Shown: in pieces, positions 22,349 through 31,357 of the stretch
Numbering within the stretch: the stretch's first letter is position 1
Layout of the letters: each line of letters begins with the position of its first letter
Source: Candidatus Ozemobacteraceae bacterium
Lineage (GTDB): Bacteria > Muiribacteriota > Ozemobacteria > Ozemobacterales > Ozemobacteraceae
Reading direction: 5' to 3'
Length of the DNA stretch: 50,872 nt
Assembly (NCBI GenBank): GCA_035373905.1
Contig: DAOSOK010000036.1
Location: forward strand, 1-50,872
The notes under the pieces: generated by a model
The model's input: only the letters and a program-made list of their open reading frames with translations
What the model was told of the DNA's origin: nothing
Databases searched by the model: none
Translations under genes and position numbers: made by a program

Positions 22349-25222
22349 TTACACCTTCTTGTTCATCCAGGGAAGATCGTCGATCCGGTCGTCCGTGAGA
22401 CCGCGAATGGTCTCCAGAAGCGGGGTGGAAAACAGCATCCGCCTGACGGCCAGCTCGGAGCGGGCAATCGCAAGCGCCTGCCGGCGTCGGGCGCGTTCCC
22501 GGGCGAACGATCTTCTGCGCAAAGCGGACGTCTCGCGGGCAATCCCATCGCAAACGCTCCTGACCAGACGAAAGTCCGGCATGGCGCCGCTGACGATCTC
22601 CCCGGTAAGACGGACGAGAGCGAGACTGCCGGCGAGATCGATTTTCAGGGTTTCGCCCGCCAGCGACTCCACCGTCTCGGGAAGTGCGGAGGTCGGCATC
22701 CCGAGGCGCTTCCACTCGTCGATCCGTCGTTGGAGCCGGCCAACGAGATCGCGAACCGCGGCATCGCCGATCCGGAAGGGCTGCGGGGGCTGCGGGGGTT
22801 CTTCCTGAAGCTCCTGGCCGGCAAGGAGGTGAGAGGCTTCAACCTCCTCCTGGAGCCGTTTGAGGAATTCCAGGAGGCGCCTCTTCCGGTAGCCGGCGAT
22901 CATCTGCGGCGCGGAGGCGTTCATGGCGGAAAGCCACACCGAAAACTCCCTGATCCCCTCGATGCACGATGGGTCGGGCGGGCAGGCGGTGATGAAGAGC
23001 CGATGGTCGTTCGTGTCGCCGAGATGCTGGAGCCAGCCGGAAATCACGTCGCTTCGCTCCGCCGGCTCAATCTCGTCGACTCTATTCAGCACCAGGATCA
23101 GCGACTGCCAGGGTTTTGCGAGCCGCGTCCGGGAAGCGGCGTTCGAGGCCGCCGCGAACTGCGTCGCGTTGTCGATCCAGACGACAATGTCCGCTTCGGC
23201 GATCGCGGTTTCGGAACAGGTCTGGTGACGAACCAGGCGTGCGTTCAGCCCGGGCAGGTCGAGAATGCGGAGATGGGTGATCGTCGACAGACGGACGAAG
23301 AGAAGCATCCGTTCGAAACCGGAAAGCCGCACATCTGTTCCGCCATGCGATTCCGCGAGAAGGGCGCGGAGGTCCTGGAGGGGGCGTGGAGTCACGATGC
23401 CGCCCTCCCTGACGCCGATCAGGGACTCGATATCGGCATACTCGATCGCGCACGGGATGCGCGTCGTGGGGAGAACGCCGGTCGGCAGGAGAGGGCGCTG
23501 GAGCAGGGCATTGACGATCGAGGATTTCCCCGCGTTGAACTCCCCCATGAATGCGATGGTGAGCGGGTTCCCGGCCGTCGCCACGATGCTGTTCCAGGCT
23601 TCGGCGAGCGCGGTTCGCCGTTCTTCGGGGACGATCTGAAGGGATTTTCCGACGACGGCGGAAATTCCCGCCCAGCGGAGGTTCGAGAGGGCGGCCGGAA
23701 TTTTGTTCCTCAGTTCGTCGAGACGAAGCCGCAGGGGATCGGTCGGCGTATCTTCGATCAGCGTCGACGCCCGGATCAGCTCGGCGCGTGCGTCGCGATG
23801 GTGCTCGACGGCGGCCTCCTTTTCGGCGAGAATGAGACGGAGTTCCGCCGCGAACCGCGACGCTTCGGGGTGGCAAGCGCCATCGTCAGAGTCCATCAGC
23901 GGCTCGAGACAGTTTTCCGGATGTTCGCGTGAGGGTTTCCCGTCGAGGTGCGATTCGATGATGGCAAGCCTGCGGAGGACGTCCGGATGCATGACCGTCC
24001 GCTCTTCTGGTGTGATGCCCTCGAGCAGAGCGGCCGCTTTCCCGTGCTTTCCGGCGCGCCAGAGGAGGTGGGCCAGGACGCCCCGCTCGTCGGGCGCGAG
24101 ATCGAAATCGGCGCTGTCGGCTGATTCGAGCCACTCGAGGAGTTTTCGTTCGTTCCCGCTCGCCGATGCGAGGCACATCAGGGGCATCGCCGCTACGCGG
24201 CCCCGGGCGGGCCAGAGGCGAAGGAACGCGGTGCCGAAATCCCCGTCGAGGGCGAAACAGGCGGCTTCGGCCAGCATCGAGATCAGCGGGTCGAACCACG
24301 TTTCGCGGCGCGCCGGGTCGAGCAGGTTGACGGCTGTTTCGCGGTCATCGTCGAACAGCGCGGCGACGAGTTCGAGGGTCTGCACCCCTGGCGAGAGCAG
24401 GGCTTTGCGCACGGCGGGCCATTCCGGCCTGATGCAGCCGTCGCGCAGGAGGGGGGCGATGAAAAGCTGTTCGAGCCAGCCGGGCCACGCGCCGGCGCGG
24501 CCGGGCCGCTGGAGGCGGCAGACGAGGCCAAGCCTGGCACATGCCTGGGTGAGCCCCGCGATATCGGCGTTCATCTCGTTCAACAGGATTTCCGCCTGCC
24601 GGGTCCTGCCCGCGCAGATCATCGAGACGATCATCATCAGCTGTTCGTTTTCACCCCGCGCCCGCCCGGATGCGGCGAGCAGATCGATCGCCTCGGCCGG
24701 GTTCCCGGCCGCGTTCATCAGGGCCGCCTGGCGGCAGACGATCGCGGGGTGGCCGGGGAAGACGCGTGCCAGTTCCTCCATGACGCGCGCGGCTTCTGCC
24801 GCCCGTTCCATGCCGCAATCGGGCAGGAGGACGGCGGGCCAGGCCGCGCCGCGCGCGACGATGCCGAGCATGCGCAGGCGAATCCGCGAGGCCGCTTCGG
24901 CGACGTATCCGGGCTGGGTTTCGGGGGAAGGCACGAACGCGATCGTCTCCACCCGCCCCTCATGCGCAGCACGGAACTCGAAACGGGCGGGCGCACAGGA
25001 GAACAGCGCAACGTCGTCGTAGGCGAGATTGAGATCGAATCCTTCGTCCAGGAGTGCGGACGGCCGGCAGAGCGCGACGCCCCGGGGATGGACGACGAGG
25101 GCCCCATCGCCGTCGCCGCCGTCCTCGATCGAAATGCGACCCCAGAGGGTGATCTCGTAGGCATCCGGCTCGATGCCCGGATAGGCCTTCGCGAGGCGGG
25201 AAACGGCGCGCGCGAGCGTCAT
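22349..25222 (-). CDS. Bacterial dynamin-like GTPase with long N-terminal TPR-like region
   Basis: 957 residues. Residues 1-520 are helical and TPR-like (for example RAAEAARVMEELARVFPGHPAI, WRAGKHGKAAALLEGI), with a possible beta-rich start. The GTPase domain follows: G1 GEFNAGKSS (about 557-565), G2 Thr in TTRIPC, G3 DLPGLN and G4 LNRVDE. Arg replaces the usual Lys in the N(K)xD box. A helical stalk-like tail closes the protein. No clear membrane segment at the C-terminus. Its start overlaps the stop of the second dynamin gene by four bases, so both are made together. Bacterial dynamins often act in pairs in membrane fusion, stress protection or vesicle release; which applies here is open. 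Confidence 0.85.
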   Translation of the reverse strand: MTLARAVSRLAKAYPGIEPDAYEITLWGRISIEDGGDGDGALVVHPRGVALCRPSALLDEGFDLNLAYDDVALFSCAPARFEFRAAHEGRVETIAFVPSPETQPGYVAEAASRIRLRMLGIVARGAAWPAVLLPDCGMERAAEAARVMEELARVFPGHPAIVCRQAALMNAAGNPAEAIDLLAASGRARGENEQLMMIVSMICAGRTRQAEILLNEMNADIAGLTQACARLGLVCRLQRPGRAGAWPGWLEQLFIAPLLRDGCIRPEWPAVRKALLSPGVQTLELVAALFDDDRETAVNLLDPARRETWFDPLISMLAEAACFALDGDFGTAFLRLWPARGRVAAMPLMCLASASGNERKLLEWLESADSADFDLAPDERGVLAHLLWRAGKHGKAAALLEGITPEERTVMHPDVLRRLAIIESHLDGKPSREHPENCLEPLMDSDDGACHPEASRFAAELRLILAEKEAAVEHHRDARAELIRASTLIEDTPTDPLRLRLDELRNKIPAALSNLRWAGISAVVGKSLQIVPEERRTALAEAWNSIVATAGNPLTIAFMGEFNAGKSSIVNALLQRPLLPTGVLPTTRIPCAIEYADIESLIGVREGGIVTPRPLQDLRALLAESHGGTDVRLSGFERMLLFVRLSTITHLRILDLPGLNARLVRHQTCSETAIAEADIVVWIDNATQFAAASNAASRTRLAKPWQSLILVLNRVDEIEPAERSDVISGWLQHLGDTNDHRLFITACPPDPSCIEGIREFSVWLSAMNASAPQMIAGYRKRRLLEFLKRLQEEVEASHLLAGQELQEEPPQPPQPFRIGDAAVRDLVGRLQRRIDEWKRLGMPTSALPETVESLAGETLKIDLAGSLALVRLTGEIVSGAMPDFRLVRSVCDGIARETSALRRRSFARERARRRQALAIARSELAVRRMLFSTPLLETIRGLTDDRIDDLPWMNKKV

Positions 25223-27054
25223 GACGTCCGCCCCGCCTTCAGGGCTTCGAGGCCGGCCCTGAGCGATGTTATTTCGCCAGGTATTCTATCGAATCTTTTC
25301 GTATCCTGCATGGCGGGCGACGGTTTCAGGGAAGCGGCGACAGCTTCCCGGATGACGGCGAACCCCTGGTCGAACCGTACCGCCAGGTCGCTCTTCCAGA
25401 CCTGGGAGATCTCGGCCCGACGGCGGACGATCTCGTGCCTGAGTTTCTTCTTTCCCTCGGCGATGAAGTGTTCCATGTTCGCCGTCACCTCGCGCGTCAT
25501 ATCGCCCGTCAGACGCGCCGCGAGCGAGGCGCCGAGCGAGGCCGCCGCGAACAGAAGGTTTCCCTGCAGCAGGAAGGCGACCGCGGCGAGCCGTCCGAAA
25601 CCGGAAACGAACTGCCGCGCTTCGAGGCCTAGCGACACCGCCTCGATCTCGAAATCCTTTTTGAACTCGACCAGCGGCGCCGTCGAGCCCTGCCGGCCGA
25701 GCGAAACGCGCGAATCGAACCTGGCCAGCTGCTGCGAAAGTTCGCGGGAACAGTCCGCCGCGAGCGGCCTGACGGCCCGGTTGATCCGCTCGAAGATGTT
25801 CTCGGCTTCGATCAGGACATGATCGCGGGCGAGTTGATGCAGGCCGGCGATTTTCGCTTCGTCGAGCGAGTCGCTCGAAAGAATGGCCTCGACGGCGGCG
25901 CGCAGGGTGAGATGCTCCGGCGAAGGGGCATCGGCGCCACGGGCCGCCGCGACTCTGCGACCGTGCGGCGGAACGAGCGGCCGGTCGGCTTCCGCGGCGC
26001 GGGCCGTCTCGAATATGAGGCTTTCGACGCCGTTCGCGAACCGCGTGAGAATGCGTTCGCGATCAGCCTCGAGCGTTTCGATCTCGCGTTCGCGCTCGTC
26101 GGCGGCCTGCTCGCTCTCGTGCCGGCTCCGGTCGAGCGCCGCCATCAGCATGGCAAGCCCCTGCTCGAGATCGTCCAACATCGACTCGAAGCGGGCCAGA
26201 GGAATCTCGCACAGGGCATCGCGGCGACTTTCCACGAGATCGACCGAGAGGCCGTTCAGCAGGTCCGCGACGCCCGATCTTCTCCACGCCTCATCGTCGC
26301 CGTTCCGCCGCGCCTCCAGCGCGGACTTCGCCGAAACTCCCCAGATGCGGATTTCCGGGTGAATTTCGGCGAGGTTTCTGCGGCAGTATTCGACGGCTTC
26401 TCCACGCTGGGCCTCGTCTGGAATGCGGTCGACGCCGTTGACGACGAACCAGCATTTTCTGATGTGGTGCTTCAGAACCCCGTTCTTCAGGAACCGCACC
26501 TCCGAGTCGGAAAGGGGCTGTCCGGCGTTCAGAACGAAGATGACCCCGTCCGCGCGCGGGATGAACTCCTCGGTGAGCCGGCGCCGCACCTCGTCGGTAT
26601 CGTTGACGCCGGGCGTGTCGATGATGACGACGCCGTCGCGCAGGAGGGGGAGGGGCCAGCCGATCTCGACGTGGTCGACGTGCTGGGCGGCCGTATTCCT
26701 TCGCGTGACCCAGTCCTTCAGGGTAAGCGGGTCCACGTCCTTTGAGCCGCCGTCCCGGTCACGGACAATGGCGACGGGCTTTTCGGCATGTCTGATCAGA
26801 CACAGCGCCGCGGTGCATACCAGCGCCGCGCGCGGCAGGACATCTTCGCCCAGCAGAGCGTTGATGAGGGTCGATTTTCCGCGCTTGATCTCGCCCAGAA
26901 CGGCGACGGAAAACCGCTCGGCGAGAACGCGGCGTTCCAACTCGCCGGCGGAGCGAATCAGCGCGGTGAAGCCAAGCTCCCGTGCGATGTCGGCGGCTTT
27001 GCCGAGCAATCCGAGCAGGTTTTTCTGAAATTCACGGTAGGTTGAAAGATCCAT
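25219..27054 (-). CDS. Bacterial dynamin-like GTPase
   Basis: 611 residues. G1 LGEIKRGKSTLINALLG (about 53-69), G2 Thr in CTAALC, G3 DTPGVND (about 145-151), G4 VNGVDR. A long helical bundle follows, with a hydrophobic stretch (about 482-510, RLAAVAFLLQGNLLFAAASLGASLAARL) that fits the paddle or membrane-inserting tip of bacterial dynamins. Clear Shine-Dalgarno not seen; GGAG lies 13 bases upstream. First gene of a two-gene operon with the 957-residue dynamin. The arrangement of two unequal dynamins recalls Campylobacter DLP1/DLP2 and cyanobacterial/Bacillus dynamins. Divergent from the RDD gene across a 95-base gap. Confidence 0.88.
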   Translation of the reverse strand: MDLSTYREFQKNLLGLLGKAADIARELGFTALIRSAGELERRVLAERFSVAVLGEIKRGKSTLINALLGEDVLPRAALVCTAALCLIRHAEKPVAIVRDRDGGSKDVDPLTLKDWVTRRNTAAQHVDHVEIGWPLPLLRDGVVIIDTPGVNDTDEVRRRLTEEFIPRADGVIFVLNAGQPLSDSEVRFLKNGVLKHHIRKCWFVVNGVDRIPDEAQRGEAVEYCRRNLAEIHPEIRIWGVSAKSALEARRNGDDEAWRRSGVADLLNGLSVDLVESRRDALCEIPLARFESMLDDLEQGLAMLMAALDRSRHESEQAADEREREIETLEADRERILTRFANGVESLIFETARAAEADRPLVPPHGRRVAAARGADAPSPEHLTLRAAVEAILSSDSLDEAKIAGLHQLARDHVLIEAENIFERINRAVRPLAADCSRELSQQLARFDSRVSLGRQGSTAPLVEFKKDFEIEAVSLGLEARQFVSGFGRLAAVAFLLQGNLLFAAASLGASLAARLTGDMTREVTANMEHFIAEGKKKLRHEIVRRRAEISQVWKSDLAVRFDQGFAVIREAVAASLKPSPAMQDTKRFDRIPGEITSLRAGLEALKAGRTS

Positions 27055-27113
27055 GGTCGACGGCCAGCTCCGAGATTCGTGAAATCATATCACACGCGCT
27101 CTCCATGCAGATG

Positions 27114-27143
27114 TTTTTGTTTCGGAGCTAATCGTTGTATAGT
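27114..27143 (+). promoter_or_regulatory. Promoter with -10 directly before an ATG
   Basis: TATAGT (27138-27143) with TTTTTG 18 bases upstream. The expected transcript start is at or next to the ATG at 27150, which would give a leaderless mRNA. Confidence 0.4.
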
Positions 27144-27149
27144 GGTCTT

Positions 27150-27665
27150 ATGCCAGAACAGCTCACCGTCGTCACGCCTGAAAACATCGAACTCCGATTC
27201 CAGATGGCGGGGCTGTATTCGCGCGGCCAGGCCCAGTTTTACGATTTCTTCTACCAGGTCGTCGCCTGCGTGCTCCTTCACGTGAGCCCGCTCTACATCG
27301 GCTTCGGGGGATACGGCTACAGCGGCATCTACGCCGCCTACTCGATCATCGTCTATTTCCTGCTTTTCTGGTGCTATTACCCGATCTTCGAACTCTACTT
27401 CGACGGCCAGACGCCCGGAAAGCGAAAACTCGGGCTCCGGGTCGTCATGGCCGACGGCGGCCGGGTCGGCTTCGCGGCCTCGCTTGCGCGGAACATCATC
27501 CGCATCGTCGATTTCCTTCCGGTCTGTTTCCTGCTCGGCATGGCGTCCATCCTGTTCTCCGAACGTCACCAGCGGCTTGGTGATCTCGCGGCCGGTACGA
27601 TCGTCATCCGGGACGCCGAGGACCTGACCAAGGCGCCCGGAGGCGGCAAGCCAGATGAACACTGA
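27150..27665 (+). CDS. RDD family membrane protein
   Basis: 171 residues. RDD proteins are small polytopic membrane proteins of unclear function (some are linked to ion transport). Features: N-terminal VTPENIELRFQMAGL, the Arg-x-x-Asp variant RGQAQFYDFF, three membrane segments (about 30-50, 58-78, 115-140), QTPGKRKLGLRVV and the C-terminal ERHQRLGDLAAGTIVI. In many bacteria RDD genes sit with MoxR/DUF58/DUF4129/SpoIIM genes, as here. The ATG at 27150 is favoured by the -10 box just upstream; a TTG at 27135 has GGAG at eight bases and is the alternative. Overlaps the next gene by 11 bases. Confidence 0.87.
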   Translation: MPEQLTVVTPENIELRFQMAGLYSRGQAQFYDFFYQVVACVLLHVSPLYIGFGGYGYSGIYAAYSIIVYFLLFWCYYPIFELYFDGQTPGKRKLGLRVVMADGGRVGFAASLARNIIRIVDFLPVCFLLGMASILFSERHQRLGDLAAGTIVIRDAEDLTKAPGGGKPDEH

Positions 27666-28704
27666 CCCCGCGACCACGAACGGGTTTTCCGACTGCCTCG
27701 CGCTGATCGAGAGCGCCGATCCCGCATCGAGGCGGAAGGGCGTCGCTCAGCTCGAGCGCTTTCACGAGCCGCGCGCCCTTCGCGTCGCCCTGTCGCTCTC
27801 GAATGACCCCGACGAAAGCGTCAGGGAAACGGCGGCCGAGGTTGTCGCCACGCTTCGCCGGGCCGGCGTTTCGGCCGAGAAGCCGGGAAAAGCGAAACCC
27901 GCCCGCCAGGTCGCGACGGACACCCTGCTCTCGTCGCCGGAAGTCATGGACGAGGTGTTTTTTCTCTGGCGGCGAAACCGGAAAAACATCATCAAGGCGT
28001 GGCTCCTCGCCGATCTCCCCCAGATTCTCATCTGCATCTCGATGTTCGCGACCCGCAACCTTCTTGGAAACGGCCCCGTCTCGAGCTCTTCGGCCGATGC
28101 CGTTCTGACGGTCATCTTCCTGGTCGTCTGTTTTTTCGGCCGCCCCTTCGCCTGGATGCTGACGGGAAGGGCCATCATGGCTGCGTTCCCGGACCGGCCC
28201 TCACAGACCGTCGCGAAACGACCGATGAGCGCCCTCGAGTATATCGGGCTCACGCAGATGAACCTGGTCGCCCAACTGCCGCTCGTGGGCGGGGCCGCGC
28301 TCCTGTATTACGCCCCGCCGTTCGAACCGGTCCTGTTCTTCGTCGTCTACCTGCTGTTCTTTCTCGCCTATCACAGCTACACCTGCACGCTCATGCCGCG
28401 CCAGTTGATCGCGAACGCCGACGTGTTCGTCGTTTTCCGAGCCCTGTTCAGGGACGGGTTCGCCTGCTGGACATTTCAACGGACGCTGTACATGTCTTTT
28501 CTCTGGATGATGGTGATGCTGTATTTCGCCATCATCGTGAGCGGGATCTACCTCATCGAGTTGCTCAATTTCCACAACCCCGGATATATATTTGTCGCCA
28601 TCGTCACACTGGCGGACACCCTCGTCGATACGTTCTGGATGGGGTGGCAACTTACCGTCGCCAGGCTTCTGCCGGGCGACGTCCTGAGGCAAAGATCGGC
28701 ATGA
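27655..28704 (+). CDS. Polytopic membrane protein with N-terminal HEAT-like repeats
   Basis: 349 residues, family not recognised. The N-terminus (about 10-70) has two HEAT-like helical repeats (ADPASRRKGVAQLERF, DPDESVRETAAEVVATL). About six membrane segments follow (around 125-145, 155-180, 205-225, 232-255, 285-305, 315-335). It lies inside the RDD-to-DUF58 operon, overlapping the RDD gene by 11 bases and the DUF4129 gene by four, so it is likely part of the same envelope module. It may take the slot of another DUF membrane protein in better known clusters. Confidence 0.75.
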   Translation: MNTDPATTNGFSDCLALIESADPASRRKGVAQLERFHEPRALRVALSLSNDPDESVRETAAEVVATLRRAGVSAEKPGKAKPARQVATDTLLSSPEVMDEVFFLWRRNRKNIIKAWLLADLPQILICISMFATRNLLGNGPVSSSSADAVLTVIFLVVCFFGRPFAWMLTGRAIMAAFPDRPSQTVAKRPMSALEYIGLTQMNLVAQLPLVGGAALLYYAPPFEPVLFFVVYLLFFLAYHSYTCTLMPRQLIANADVFVVFRALFRDGFACWTFQRTLYMSFLWMMVMLYFAIIVSGIYLIELLNFHNPGYIFVAIVTLADTLVDTFWMGWQLTVARLLPGDVLRQRSA

Positions 28705-30086
28705 ACCCTTCCGCGTCGAGCCCACGCTCTCTCATTCGAGCATATATTATATCATATATATTATTCATCACGCATCTTCTTTCGCCCTGCACCGGGCTCG
28801 CAGGCACGATGACGTGCAGAGTCCTGAAAAATGTCTCCGCCGATATCGCATCTTCGGTGACCGACCTGGCAAAAGGCGATGCTCTTCCCGACGACCGCCT
28901 GCACCAGCTCGCTGGGCAGTTTCGGGACATCGACGCGATCCTCCTCGATGATGAAACGGTGATGCCCGCCGACGTCTCCTGGATCCCGGGGAACCTCCCC
29001 GAGATCGCGAGGGAGCCCGACCTCCGCCGGCGCCGTCAGATGCTGCTGCAATGGCGAGATACGATCCGGCTCCTCGCGGAGGATGCGACGGCGAAACCCG
29101 GCACCGGACGCGCGACGCGACAGGAGATGGAAGAAGCGTTGAAACGAGCGGAAAAGGTCTCGTCGGTACCGTCGGGCTGTCTGTGGGAGTGCAGTTCCGG
29201 CGACGGCGGGGAGGGCGGAACGCCCCTGTACGATTCGACGATCATCGGTGAAACGGTTCCCGTTGAAGGCGCACCATCCGGAAACGCCCACGGTTCGGGC
29301 GGCTCTGGAGGCTCAAGCGGCTCGGGCGGTTCAGGCGGTTCGGGCGGCTCGGAAAGCTCGGGAGGCTCAGGCGGAAGCGGTGGGTCCTCGGGCAGCGGCT
29401 CCGGCGGTTCAGCAGGCGGCGGTTCCGCTTCGCAACCCGGCACCCAGCAAGGGTATCAACCGACAGGCCAGACCGGCCAGGGGAGGCCCGTCCAGACCTC
29501 GCCCACGACGGTTGGCGGCAGGCCCCCGGCGCCACGCCATCAGCCGTCGCCCCCGCCGCCGAAGCCGCACGTAAAGCCGCCGGCTCCCCCCCCGAACCCC
29601 CCTTCGGGCGGCTCCTCCTGGGTCCAGTCCCTTTTCAAGCTCCTGTACTGGGTCATCGTCGTTCTGTGCGTCATCGCCTGCGCGATCGTGATCTGGGTCA
29701 TCTGGCGAACGTGGCGCCAGCGCGTCTCCGGAGATGACTCTTCCCAGCTTCTCGGCATGTCGGCGCTTCCGGAGGTGCGCAAACAGGCCCAGACCCTCTT
29801 CCGGCAGGCCGAAGAGGCGGCCACGGCGAACGATTTCCAGGAAGCCCTGCGCCTGATCACGACCGCCTGCCTGCTCCTGCTCGAAGAACGGTCCGTGGTC
29901 GCCTTCCAGGAGAGCCTCACGAACGGCGAGTATCTCGGCATGCTGGCCGAGCGCCGCCAGCTCCAGGACCTGTTCCGCGCCCCCCTGAAGCGGTTCGACG
30001 GAATTTTCTACGGCTTCGCGGCGCCGTCGCGGCCCGATTACGACGCTTTCCGCGACGTGTTCCGCAAGCTCGGGGGCGCATCATGA
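28701..30086 (+). CDS. DUF4129 protein with Gly/Ser- and Pro-rich linker
   Basis: 461 residues. Signal-peptide-like start (about 12-32), a helical exported domain (about 35-160), a long Gly/Ser linker (about 195-245) and a Pro-rich linker (about 270-308), one membrane segment (about 314-338), then a cytoplasmic DUF4129 domain (about 355-455, QAEEAATANDFQEALRLITTACLLLLEE and TNGEYL). DUF4129 proteins accompany MoxR ATPases. A longer open frame upstream is not real; the ATG at 28701 overlaps the previous stop (ATGA). The first 20 codons hold the longest A/T-ending codon island in the window (28734-28763). Confidence 0.85.
   Translation: MNPSASSPRSLIRAYIISYILFITHLLSPCTGLAGTMTCRVLKNVSADIASSVTDLAKGDALPDDRLHQLAGQFRDIDAILLDDETVMPADVSWIPGNLPEIAREPDLRRRRQMLLQWRDTIRLLAEDATAKPGTGRATRQEMEEALKRAEKVSSVPSGCLWECSSGDGGEGGTPLYDSTIIGETVPVEGAPSGNAHGSGGSGGSSGSGGSGGSGGSESSGGSGGSGGSSGSGSGGSAGGGSASQPGTQQGYQPTGQTGQGRPVQTSPTTVGGRPPAPRHQPSPPPPKPHVKPPAPPPNPPSGGSSWVQSLFKLLYWVIVVLCVIACAIVIWVIWRTWRQRVSGDDSSQLLGMSALPEVRKQAQTLFRQAEEAATANDFQEALRLITTACLLLLEERSVVAFQESLTNGEYLGMLAERRQLQDLFRAPLKRFDGIFYGFAAPSRPDYDAFRDVFRKLGGAS
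29289..29430 (+). repeat. Gly/Ser low-complexity repeat inside the DUF4129 gene
   Basis: Runs of GGC/TCG/AGC-type codons encode a flexible (Gly-Gly-Ser)n tether. Repeats of this kind are prone to length change. Confidence 0.85.
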
Positions 30087-31357
30087 ACGTCGCCACACCC
30101 CGCATGAAAGGCTACCTGATCCTGCTGCTCTCGCTCTTCATTTTCACGATGTGGGGCGTGAATCTGCTGAGTCTCTCCCAGATCGAGATCGACAAACCCG
30201 AACCCTCAGGAGCACCGAAACAGAGCGGCGGCGGAGGTGGGGGGAATCGCGTCATCGAGGTGAAGCCCTGCCCGTTCCTGTATTTCTACTTCTACGAACT
30301 CGGCTACACCCTCTACCTCACGTCGGCCCCCCCTCGCGAGCCGAACGGCACGATGCTGATGGTCGAGCCTCCCGAGCGCCTCCCATCGGCCCTCCTGCGC
30401 CAGCTTGCCGAATGGCTCGGCAAGGGCGGCAACCTGGTCATTCTCACCTCCCGATCCCATCCGATCCTCAGCCAGGCGGGAATCGACGTTGCGACGTCGA
30501 AAGAATCGAAGGAATCGTCCCAGGTCTCACGCCTCTTCATGCCGTATCTCTGGCTGAATGACGCCCGCGAGTTCGACGCCGGATACGCCGGCTGGAAAGC
30601 CCAGGCAGGCCGCTCTTTCCTCAAGCCGTTTTTGCCGCCGAGCCCCGGCGTCGATCCGGTCCTCGTGACGGGGTGGGGAAGCGGCCGCCTGTGCATCGCC
30701 GCCTCCGCCGAGCTCACCGGCCCGGCCGGCCTCCGCAAGCGCGACAACCTCGTCCTGCTGACCAGGCTCGCCGAGCGGCTGACCCCCTCGAAACAGCTTT
30801 TTTTCTTCGATCCCGAACCCGGGCGCCGGCTGAGGGCCGTCGTCTCGAGCGGGGGCGGCGGCGGGGGCGGCGCCACGCCCGTCGTCAAAACGAAAATTCC
30901 ATACCTGTCACTATGGAGTTTGATGAAGGCGAACGCCGTCAGTTGGGCGCTGCTCCAGCTCGTGCTGGCGCTGGCGATCTTCGCGATCTCGATCGGCAGA
31001 CGTTTCGGCCCCGTCAGGCCGATTCCGCCCGAAGACCCGCCCCAGCAGTCGTTCGTCGCATGTCTCGGGCAGCTGCTCCGGCGGCAGCAGATCAACTCGT
31101 TCGCGGCGAGCCACGCCATCGCGCACTTCCTGCCCGCCGCCTTCAAGCGGTTCGGCCTCCCGCCCGACGCCCCCGCCTCGGCCCTGGTCGAGGCGATGAA
31201 GAGCGTCAGGCCTGACCTTGCCGAAAAGCTCGGCGCGGCCCTCACCGGTCTCAAACGCATCACCGAAAGCGAGGGGAGCGACGAAAGCGACGCCCGCCTT
31301 CTCCATCACATGCAGACTCTTGCGCAGATACGAAAGGAACTACGCATCAATGGCTGA
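30083..31357 (+). CDS. DUF4350 membrane protein
   Basis: 424 residues. N-terminal membrane anchor (about 9-29), a poly-Gly stretch (about 50-55), an exported domain with the DUF4350 pattern (MLMVEPPERLPSALLRQLAEWLGKGGNLVILTSR, about 92-126), another poly-Gly stretch (about 255-261), a second membrane segment (about 290-310) and a cytoplasmic helical tail (FVACLGQLLRRQQINSFAAS). The DUF4350 domain is a GATase-like fold found with MoxR and DUF58 genes; no catalytic triad is evident. Overlaps the DUF4129 gene by four bases and the MoxR gene by eight. Confidence 0.8.
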   Translation: MNVATPRMKGYLILLLSLFIFTMWGVNLLSLSQIEIDKPEPSGAPKQSGGGGGGNRVIEVKPCPFLYFYFYELGYTLYLTSAPPREPNGTMLMVEPPERLPSALLRQLAEWLGKGGNLVILTSRSHPILSQAGIDVATSKESKESSQVSRLFMPYLWLNDAREFDAGYAGWKAQAGRSFLKPFLPPSPGVDPVLVTGWGSGRLCIAASAELTGPAGLRKRDNLVLLTRLAERLTPSKQLFFFDPEPGRRLRAVVSSGGGGGGGATPVVKTKIPYLSLWSLMKANAVSWALLQLVLALAIFAISIGRRFGPVRPIPPEDPPQQSFVACLGQLLRRQQINSFAASHAIAHFLPAAFKRFGLPPDAPASALVEAMKSVRPDLAEKLGAALTGLKRITESEGSDESDARLLHHMQTLAQIRKELRING

